This document shows, piece by piece, positions 1 to 7,700 of a DNA stretch of 61,689 nucleotides; positions within the stretch are counted from its first letter, which is position 1, and each line of letters opens with the position of its first letter. Position numbers and translations under genes: made by a program. The DNA is from Halodesulfovibrio sp. (GTDB lineage Bacteria; Desulfobacterota; Desulfovibrionia; Desulfovibrionales; Desulfovibrionaceae), in NCBI RefSeq assembly GCF_015482765.1, contig NZ_JADMLB010000039.1, positions 1-61,689 on the forward strand. The letters are read 5' to 3'. A model generated the notes under the pieces. It saw only the letters and a list, made by a program, of their open reading frames with translations, made no database searches and was not told the DNA's origin.

Positions 1-71
1 TCTCACAACTTGCTGGGCTATCGTTCAATTGGCAGGACGACGGGTTCTGGCTCCGTTAATCAAGGTTCGAG
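1..71. repeat. Terminal direct repeat, left copy
   Basis: These 71 bases are identical to 61619-61689. The repeat covers 13 bases of upstream DNA and the first 58 bases of tRNA-Gln. It is cut by the window edge, so its true length is unknown. It fits an assembler overlap at a repeated tRNA, a circular molecule, or two real tRNA-Gln copies. Confidence 0.97.
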
Positions 72-88
72 TCCTTGTAGCCCAGCCA
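14..88 (+). tRNA. tRNA-Gln (anticodon CTG)
   Basis: A cloverleaf can be drawn. The acceptor arm TGGGCTA (14-20) pairs with TAGCCCA (78-84). The anticodon stem ACGGG/TCCGT encloses the loop TTCTGGC with anticodon CTG, reading CAG. The T-arm TTCGAGT is present, followed by discriminator G and an encoded CCA at 86-88. Its own promoter would lie left of the window; the copy at the right end is preceded by TTGACA. Confidence 0.95.
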
Positions 89-195
89 AATTTTCTTTAA
101 CAACTTTTTGTTGTTTGCACAGATGAATATGTGTATGTAGGCCAAACAGCACATCAGTATTCAACTGCTGTAGTAGAAAATACAAGTTTTCAAGC

Positions 196-273
196 GTCCC
201 CATCGTCTAGCCTGGCCCAGGACACCTGCCTTTCACGCAGGCGACGGGGGTTCAAATCCCCCTGGGGACGCCA
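196..273 (+). tRNA. tRNA-Glu (anticodon TTC)
   Basis: The acceptor GTCCCCA pairs with TGGGGAC. The anticodon stem CCTGC/GCAGG holds the loop CTTTCAC with anticodon TTC. The T-arm GTTCAAAT is present and CCA is encoded at 271-273. It lies 107 bases behind tRNA-Gln and is probably in the same transcript. Confidence 0.96.
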
Positions 274-281
274 AGCAATTT

Positions 282-314
282 AAGCTCTTACACAAAAGTG
301 TAAGAGCTTTTTTT
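282..314. terminator. Rho-independent terminator of the tRNA unit
   Basis: A perfect 12-bp stem (AAGCTCTTACAC/GTGTAAGAGCTT) with an AAAA loop runs into a T tract. It ends the tRNA transcript on the plus strand and may also stop the minus-strand T6SS operon, whose last gene ends at 332. Confidence 0.93.
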
Positions 315-331
315 GTTTATGTAGACTGTTG

Positions 332-616
332 TTACCCGACAGTTACTGTTCCACTCCCGATGACGACTCCGCCACAAGTGATATCATTTCCGGTACGGGC
401 GGCTGGTTTCCCATCAAAAAAAACGGAACCTGAACCGTTTTTGATATTACGATTATGTTTGCTGGAACTTGGCTTATCATGCGGTGCTAACGGATCACCT
501 TTTCGCGCAGCTGGTTTACCATCAATCCTTATTGTTGATGATCCAGCAATAATAGGGGTTTTGTGGTAGCCATCGTGTTCAGTTCCAATATCTCCTAACT
601 TTGCTGCATTCCCCAT
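332..616 (-). CDS. PAAR-domain spike tip protein of a type VI secretion system
   Basis: This 94-residue protein is a single PAAR domain: glycine-rich, with paired GKPAARKGD and GKPAARTGND repeats and a late Cys (TCGG) of the kind used for zinc binding. PAAR proteins cap the VgrG trimer and sharpen the T6SS needle. No toxin extension follows, so this is a tip only. It is the last gene of the minus-strand hcp-vgrG-immunity-vgrG-PAAR run, 27 bases behind vgrG, and probably pairs with that VgrG. No core T6SS genes (tssA-M) are in the window, so the baseplate and sheath must be encoded elsewhere. Confidence 0.93.
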   Translation of the reverse strand: MGNAAKLGDIGTEHDGYHKTPIIAGSSTIRIDGKPAARKGDPLAPHDKPSSSKHNRNIKNGSGSVFFDGKPAARTGNDITCGGVVIGSGTVTVG

Positions 617-643
617 TTGTTACTCCTTACCTAGTGGTTTAAA

Positions 644-2563
644 TTATTTTGATGTGTCTGGAATAACAGGTTCAACAGGGCGTACTCCAGCAAAACCGGA
701 GCCATTGCCGGCACTACCACCAGAGTTCATATTGATTTTTGATCCAACAATGTGGACGCCGCCACCATCAATTTTCACAAAACTTCCGCCCACAGCTAAT
801 GTTAGCTCAGCACCGGCTTCTGCGACTATTTTTTGACCCGCATTAAGGTGAATTTCTGTGCCTGCTTGAATTACGTGATTCTTGCCGGTCTTAATATGAG
901 AAGAGTCATCAACGAAAACCGAATGCTGATCAGAGATTTGTGTTCGGCTTTCACCACCGATGGTAAGATGGCAGTTGTTATCGACCTGCTTAAAGGAGTC
1001 ATTTTCAATAAAGATATGAGAATCATTTTTTATATGATCAGTTCTGTCATGTTCGACAACAACATTCATATCTTTTTCAGCATGAATGTAGATTTCTTCT
1101 TTAGTAGCTTCGTCTTCAAATCGAACTTCATTTGCTCCTCTTCCCTTGTGTGTATCAGTTCGCAAAACAGTACGAGTCTTGTTTGCAGGGAGTTTGTAAG
1201 GAACAATATTAGAAGCGTTGTACGTGCGTCCTGTGATAATTGGCTGATCTGGGTCGCCTTCTAGAAAACTGACAATTACTTCGTGTCCAATTCGTGGAAT
1301 AGCAAGCATGCCATATCCGCGACCAGCCCATCCTTGAGAAACGCGAATCCAACAACTAGAGTCTTGATCAGCTTGGTTGTATCGATCCCACTTAAACTGA
1401 ACTTTAACACGTCCATAAGAGTCGCAATAAATTTCTTCATCATTAGGGCCTGTAACAACAGCAACCTGTGGTCCATCAACTCGGGGTTTTGGATTTGGTT
1501 TAGGTTTCCATGAAACATTTGATGGCACTAAGGAAAAATTATTGCTGTAAGTCGTCGCACCGTCTTCAGAAGGCTTTGATTGTTTCCCAAAGTGGCTAAC
1601 AGATACAGCCAACCACTCTCTGTTGCATTCTTTCTCAGGGTGCTCACTTAACGTAAATCTTAGGCCGCAAGCCATGTTGGGAACATTGCCGGAACCACTT
1701 GCAGTGATGGCATCACTGCGTAAATGGTCAATGCGGTTTGCAGTAAAGGCACATCCTTCTGTATCAGCCTTGTAGCGACCAGGGTAGTCGTAATGCTCAT
1801 AACCACCCCGTTGGTATTCCATATGGAGCCCGTTGGCTTCTTGTAAAAATTTGTGAGCAGGATTCTTGAATGAGTAGTCTTTGAGCGTGACAGTAGTTTG
1901 CCGCATTTTTGAAGAACGAGTGAATGAATTAATATAGGTGGTCGGGGCCATACCACCAGTAAGTGTATTGTATTCTATTTTTTCTTTAAGGATTGGAGTT
2001 GCGTAGACTTTGTCTACAAAGTGAAGAGTGTGTTTTCCTTTTTCATTAACGAAGTAATAGAGAATACCCTCTTCTGCAGCTATTCGTTCAATAAATTCAA
2101 GGTCAGTTTCTCGATATTGAACGCAGTATTCGCGTGGACTTGGGGTTCGCTTAAGGTCAAAGTTGTTATCAAGCGTACCTAATTCACCCAACAGTTGCGT
2201 AATGATCTCTTGAGCATTTTCTTTTTGGAACATCCTGCTGTTTTGACGCAATGAAGAACGCATAAGGGGCGGCACAAGTTGCACTGTGTAAAGAGTCTGA
2301 TGATGCCCTGTATCACCGCGGGTGAAGCTACTTATAATGCCATGAAATTCTCGCAAGATCTTTTCATTATGCATAATATAGAATGACGCAGTGTTATCAA
2401 CCAGAAATTTAGGGTGGATATCTTTTTTAGCACTTTCCAGCTCAATAGTGAAAACATACGGCTCAGAAAGTGTTTCGGTTCCAGAAAAATGAAGTACGTT
2501 AAATATTGTTTCTGATAGCCCATTGGCTTTAAAGGTAAAATGTAAGTCTCTATGTGCTGTCAT
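644..2563 (-). CDS. vgrG: VgrG spike protein (TssI), no effector extension
   Basis: A 639-residue VgrG of normal length. The N-terminal half is the gp27-like hub; the middle carries the gp5 OB-fold region (WIRVSQGWAGRGYGM and SFLEGDPDQPIITGRTYN); the C-terminal part is the beta-helix needle, ending in a Gly/Ser-rich tail. It trimerises on the Hcp tube and binds the PAAR tip encoded next. It is homologous along its full length to the first 630 or so residues of the large VgrG at 4796-10174 but stops where that protein starts its toxin domain. The sequence GAGAG precedes the ATG. A 98-base gap separates it from the upstream immunity-like gene. Confidence 0.95.
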   Translation of the reverse strand: MTAHRDLHFTFKANGLSETIFNVLHFSGTETLSEPYVFTIELESAKKDIHPKFLVDNTASFYIMHNEKILREFHGIISSFTRGDTGHHQTLYTVQLVPPLMRSSLRQNSRMFQKENAQEIITQLLGELGTLDNNFDLKRTPSPREYCVQYRETDLEFIERIAAEEGILYYFVNEKGKHTLHFVDKVYATPILKEKIEYNTLTGGMAPTTYINSFTRSSKMRQTTVTLKDYSFKNPAHKFLQEANGLHMEYQRGGYEHYDYPGRYKADTEGCAFTANRIDHLRSDAITASGSGNVPNMACGLRFTLSEHPEKECNREWLAVSVSHFGKQSKPSEDGATTYSNNFSLVPSNVSWKPKPNPKPRVDGPQVAVVTGPNDEEIYCDSYGRVKVQFKWDRYNQADQDSSCWIRVSQGWAGRGYGMLAIPRIGHEVIVSFLEGDPDQPIITGRTYNASNIVPYKLPANKTRTVLRTDTHKGRGANEVRFEDEATKEEIYIHAEKDMNVVVEHDRTDHIKNDSHIFIENDSFKQVDNNCHLTIGGESRTQISDQHSVFVDDSSHIKTGKNHVIQAGTEIHLNAGQKIVAEAGAELTLAVGGSFVKIDGGGVHIVGSKINMNSGGSAGNGSGFAGVRPVEPVIPDTSK

Positions 2564-2660
2564 TGGTATGCTCTCTCTTACTCACTGCTTTGTTGGTGTT
2601 AGTGGAGTCAGGTAGTAGAAGCGTTTTTAATTTATACTGTTTTTTTAGGTAGAGTCACCG

Positions 2661-3608
2661 TCAGATATTTTTTCCACTAGTGTAGCGAATCTCTAATGGG
2701 CTCCCTAGTGGGGCAATACTTTCCTGTTTGTTTTTTAGTTCTGCAACATACTCAGTATATTCTTCATATGAGAGTTTTTCCCAAAAATTTTGGGGTCTAT
2801 TGTTTTTCTTGTCATGTTGTATTGTTAATTTATCTAGAGACCTATATGTCTCTAGAATAGGTAAATCAGGTAATGGGCGATTTGTGTCCATATACCACTG
2901 AATAGTGTTCCATAGTCTTAGGCAGATATTTTTATTAGAATAGTCGCCATTGAATAGGTTACTTAATGTGATATCCTTTGTGCAATCATTTGAAATAGGA
3001 ATAAGGTGGAGCGAGTACATTGTTATACCGTTTCTAGTCATATTGGGGCGTAAGTGGCAATCACAGTCGGTAAAGAGAGTTGTGAATAATTTTTTATTAT
3101 TTTCGAAGCGAGTTACGGTTCCGTTTTTTCTATTTAATTCAAAATTTTTTTTGAAACCAATATGAGGAAGGAGTATGTATCTCCTTTCTTGGAGTTTGAA
3201 TATGATGATGAGTAGGATAGAAAGACAGAGTCCGCCAAGTAGGATATAAGTTGAGAAAAGTGCTTTTTTTAACTCCTCCCAAAGAGGGTCTGAGCCCACT
3301 AGTGCGATAATTATGTTACAACATATGAAAAATGGGAATAGAATGCGGCTATAAAAATGTGCTCCCATCAAGCTATAAAGGTAAATTGATGTATATTTAT
3401 TGGGCAGGTAAGCAACAATCTTCTCATGAGTTGCAGTGATTTTCCAAAAGTCAAAATTTTGCATTCCTTCAATGCACTCGATGCAGATACTATTTGTTGG
3501 GAAGGTGAAAGGGAGCTTACTATCTAATACTTCAGAGAAGCTTTTTTTCTTTTTTGTATCGCTGCGTACTATTAGGTCTCTTGAATTATAAGTGGAAGTG
3601 GGGTGCAT
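2661..3608 (-). CDS. Membrane protein, probable T6SS immunity protein (paralogue 1)
   Basis: About 315 residues with two pairs of hydrophobic segments in the middle (around 70-140) and a soluble C-terminal half. It is a paralogue of the next gene upstream; both contain a NRKNG/NRKTG-VTRFE/ITKFE motif and DTNRPLPD/DTSQPLPD, and end in a PLG-P-EIRY/LEY stretch. From memory this resembles the DUF6708 family of T6SS loci, which I could not check. The start was set at the ATG at 3608, preceded by AGGA, rather than the TTG at 3635, which has no SD. Position behind a VgrG with a membrane toxin suggests it protects the inner membrane, but no experiment is implied by the sequence. Confidence 0.7.
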   Translation of the reverse strand: MHPTSTYNSRDLIVRSDTKKKKSFSEVLDSKLPFTFPTNSICIECIEGMQNFDFWKITATHEKIVAYLPNKYTSIYLYSLMGAHFYSRILFPFFICCNIIIALVGSDPLWEELKKALFSTYILLGGLCLSILLIIIFKLQERRYILLPHIGFKKNFELNRKNGTVTRFENNKKLFTTLFTDCDCHLRPNMTRNGITMYSLHLIPISNDCTKDITLSNLFNGDYSNKNICLRLWNTIQWYMDTNRPLPDLPILETYRSLDKLTIQHDKKNNRPQNFWEKLSYEEYTEYVAELKNKQESIAPLGSPLEIRYTSGKNI

Positions 3609-3712
3609 TGTGCTTGTCCTAAAATTGATTTTCAAAGTGAAGCAGCTAGAGTCGGCTTAATTATTTATTTTAGGTGGTTCTGTTTCAAGGATAGAGGACA
3701 GACTGCCCCCCA

Positions 3713-3777
3713 AATGTTTCGGCCTTAGAAAATTGAAGCTCGTTAAATTTTTTTTAATAGCACATTGGCTTAAAAGT
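3713..3777 (-). pseudogene. Decayed 5' fragment of a vgrG gene
   Basis: About 65 bases align with 2468-2534, which encode residues about 10-32 of the small VgrG. Shared blocks include TGTTTCGG, CGTTAAAT, ATAGC and CATTGGCTT in the same order and spacing, with two single-base deletions that break the frame. The start codon region and everything downstream are gone. It lies between the two immunity-like genes and looks like the scar of a recombination that placed a new vgrG-toxin-immunity cassette in front of an old one. Confidence 0.8.
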
Positions 3778-3827
3778 CATCAATAATGAAATATTATTAA
3801 TGATTGCTGCGCCGTAAGTTTGGGGTA

Positions 3828-4796
3828 CTATTCAATTTCAACATCCTCAGCGTATTCTAACGGCACAGGTTCTCCTAATGGGATTGCATTTTGTTGTTCT
3901 TCATCGAGCTGGGTAAGCCTTTCTGTGTACTCACCATCGCTCATGTCTCGCCAATAACGTTCTTTACGACCCGTTTTTTTGTCAAAAACAGCAGTAACTG
4001 GATCTATTTTCCTGTATTTCTCAAGAACCGAAATGTCCGGAAGAGGCTGACTTGTATCCATATAACACTGGAACATATTCCATAGGCGAAGGTATTCTCC
4101 GATGTCAGTAAAGTCTTTTGAGAGTAAGCTGCTAATATTAATGCTTTTTCGAGTATTTTTGTATCGTGGGAATAGCTCAAGAGAGTAACGAGGAAAACCT
4201 TTATTGGTGTACCTTGTCATTAGATAACAATCGAAGTGCGTAAATGGTAATGAATACAGAACGTTATTTTTTTCAAATTTAGTTATCATCCCAGTTTTTC
4301 GATTAAATTCAAAAGCGGGTTGGGTACCCACTATCTGAAATCCTCTAGGTGTATATTCAATTATCAACCAAGGAGTATAGAGAAGAAATGAGATTAATAG
4401 TAGACCAAATAAGCTTGAATTTAATTCATTTGGGGTAAGAGTTAGGAAGTAATTCGGTGAATCTGGTGATGCAATAAAGTCAGATAATATTCCAGCTAGA
4501 TATAGAAATGGAAAACACATTTGCCAATAGCATTTTGAAAACGAGGCGCACAGATAGATGATCTTAGTTCTACGGTTAAATTCTTCACACTTTAATTTTT
4601 CATTATCAATAGAAGTAAAATCATCTAGCTCTGATGGGTAGTGTTCTTTGATTAAGCTTGTGCTAATTAGTGGTGTTGGTTTTGTGAAGGGAAGTTTTTT
4701 TCCAATTTTTTTTGCGAGCGTAAGTATAAAACCATTAGTTACTGAACGAGAATTTTTTATCGGTATTGTTGAGTTGTAAGCAAAATCTGTAGGCAT
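3828..4796 (-). CDS. Membrane protein, probable cognate immunity protein of the VgrG-VasX-like toxin
   Basis: About 322 residues, with hydrophobic segments around residues 90-115 and 135-160 and a soluble C-terminal half. It is a paralogue of the gene at 2661-3608. The ATG at 4796-4794 overlaps the stop of the upstream toxin gene (TAATG) and has AAGGA about nine bases before it, so the two are translationally coupled; the longer ATG at 4835 would overlap the toxin frame by 40 bases and was not chosen. Coupling to a toxin whose C-terminus is hydrophobic is the usual layout of a T6SS effector-immunity pair, like VasX/TsiV2. The assignment is by context. Confidence 0.75.
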   Translation of the reverse strand: MPTDFAYNSTIPIKNSRSVTNGFILTLAKKIGKKLPFTKPTPLISTSLIKEHYPSELDDFTSIDNEKLKCEEFNRRTKIIYLCASFSKCYWQMCFPFLYLAGILSDFIASPDSPNYFLTLTPNELNSSLFGLLLISFLLYTPWLIIEYTPRGFQIVGTQPAFEFNRKTGMITKFEKNNVLYSLPFTHFDCYLMTRYTNKGFPRYSLELFPRYKNTRKSINISSLLSKDFTDIGEYLRLWNMFQCYMDTSQPLPDISVLEKYRKIDPVTAVFDKKTGRKERYWRDMSDGEYTERLTQLDEEQQNAIPLGEPVPLEYAEDVEIE

Positions 4797-7700
4797 TATC
4801 TGATCCTTTTGATTAATAGTTCCGATGAGTACCATCCATTTTCATCTTTTTTAAAGCTTGGGGATTTACACGCAGCATTACTACCAATAGTTAATGGAAA
4901 CGTACAATTATCAACCTTAATTTGAGAACGAATGGTAAGTATCAGCTTAACTCTTTGTTTTTTTTGATTATTGCTTTTAAAGTCGCTAGTCCTAATGTAA
5001 TAAAGCGTTCCGTTTGGGCAGGATATCCCGTTTTGGGCAATGACGGTCTTAGGTTTAGTGAACTTCGTAAAAATAGAGCTTTCAGCTCTTGCTAGCTGGT
5101 AATAAATCGTTTGCTTAGGCTGCTTTTTTCCTAAAACAGCCCATGGGGCGTATTGAATAAAAAATGCGTGTGAAAAACCTTTTTTAGTTAAATTTTCTTT
5201 AGCTTCATTAGAGAGGTAGTTTAGCTTATCTGTCTCTAATAAAATTGGGTTAAAGTGAAATAGGCAGTCAAAAAAACCGTAGATAGCCATGTCCGGTGAG
5301 TGGAATTTTTTGTATTCAGGTAATGGAGGCATATTTCCGAACGGACTATTCTTTAACCAATTTTCGAGACGATCTTCTGTTGTAAGAGCCCCATACGTTG
5401 TTGTTGCAATAATAAAAATGAAAAAACCAATACTTATTGGTGAGAAAAAGGCAGATCCAGTGAGTATTGTTATTGATTGTCCAAAAATTCCAATTGCAGA
5501 TAATCCCGTAGCAATAGAAGCATCTATGTCATTTTTTTTATATAACTCATATGATTGTAGTGAGGTGCATACCGCAGATATCATCCCTGCGACTGCTGAT
5601 AAAGCCTGAAGTCTTGTTGCGTTTGTAAAATTTGAGATAAATTTCTTTCTAAGAGGAGAATGAAGGGAGTCTTTTAAAAAGAGTTCTCCTAAAAGATTTT
5701 TTCCAGTAGCGAAGTTAAAGGTCTCAAATCCTATTAGGGTTGCATCCAGCGTTGCTGATAAAAAAGCAAGTCTGTTCAAAAACGATTTTTTATTGTGTAG
5801 CTGATCTGACATTATTTTGAAATTAAGAAGCTCAACAGCAATCATGGCATAAGGAATCTTAAACTTTGCATAATAGTTACTTATAGATGCTTTTGTTGAA
5901 TTTTGTTCAATGACAGATTTATATTTTTTGTATGTCGCATAAAATTTTGAATCACGTGGAACAGCTGTAACTTTAGTTGAAATATTTTTACGAAACCTTT
6001 GGGTTGGCAAAGGTACTTCAGATTCAAGGCAAGCAACTCCATTTGTTAGAATTAAATTTGCCTGTACTTTTTCTCCTGAGTTATAATTTATAACTTTTTT
6101 AGGGGAGGTTGTACCAAGTTTCTCGTCTAACGTTTCTTTGCCAATAATAATGTAGTTTTTGGGAACGTTATCTTTCGTAACATAGATGAGCTCTCCCATG
6201 TTTCGATTATCAATCAGGCGACCTAAATTAAACACAGACTCGTAACAACTTTCGAATTTGAATGTTTTTACATCGTTTGATAAATCGCAAATAATGTCAA
6301 ATGCTTGTGATAGTATGGTGTTGACGGCCGTAATTGTTTTTCGACCAATATCTACTGCTGCTATTGGTGAAAGCTCAGGAACAAGCGGTTCATCTTCCAG
6401 GGAAGAAAATTTTGAAAGCGTTGTTTGCTCTAGCCGGGCAATGTTTTGACTACTTGCCTCCCCACTGCCGTCATTTTCTGGAGAGAAACTATGTAGTACC
6501 TTTGATAGATTTATATTTTCTTTAGTTGGAAACAAGAGATTATGCCATGGATGAGAACTATTTTTATCTATTATAGATCTAACATATTCAAGGTGGTGGC
6601 AGGGGCCTGGTAGGTTTCGTTTAAGAGTTGTTGTTTTGTTTATTGGGATTAACACAGTTTCTTTATTTATTGTGCATGTGTCAGTATAGCAATAGTCTAA
6701 TTGTGGATGATTAATGCTAAGTGCTCTCAATGCTTTGAAGGCGAGGATATGTGTAGCAATAGAGTTGTGCGAATCAAGAGATGAGTAATCTCCTAAGAAT
6801 TTTTCACTATGGGGGGTTTTTACAACACTTTTAAGGGAATATTGAAGACGGTGCATGTCTTCGTGAAACATTTTTCGTTCAGCTGTGTGGAGTGTACTAG
6901 AGAATAATGCCCCTAAAGATAGATCGATTTGTTTTTTACAATAATGTAGTGTGTTTGGATTGCCCTCGATTTTTGGTGAACAGATTATGCTGTTGATAAG
7001 GATTGCTGGTTCAGAGTACTTCTCTTTTTCTATTAATTCTAGCAGGTTGGATATGTAATCTTTAGCATTGTACACGCATTCAGCCTTTTGACGAAGAATG
7101 AATAAATAGTCATCAATGTGGGAAGTACGTATTTTTCTCTGTTTTAAATCCTTACAATAATCTTCAGATGTTTCTGAATTCCAATTAACATTTTTATTAT
7201 CTTTCCCACCTAGTTTTTTAAGAAGACAATACGCCTTAAGGCCGTACTCTAACTGGTATGGAGAGTCTTTTTCCACTAATTCCTCAACAGGTTTCCCGCC
7301 TTCTCTAAACGTCTTGATATCACTATTGATTTTAGATTGCGTCTCGTCAATGTAAGCTCCAGAGAGATCTCTGCTGTACTTGTATGGTTCAGCAAGGTTC
7401 ATTTCTATAGACGCATTACGTGGACGCATTTTATCCATGTTCTTAGGCATCGTGTACTTGGCAGTATTGGCACGAGCTGAAAATTCATTGTTCTCAATGT
7501 AATAATTAAGTCGAGCAGCACTTAGTTGAACATCAGAGTATGCAAGTTCAACAGAAGGGCGACGGGTATCTTTCTTGTAAGGAAGCCAGATTTCTTTCAA
7601 AGGATTGCCTGTTGGTTTTCTGTATCCTTTGATGAATTTCCCTTCTTCGTCTTTGAATGCCTCAAGGTTTACGTCAGCAAATTGTGGTTCACCATTTGGA

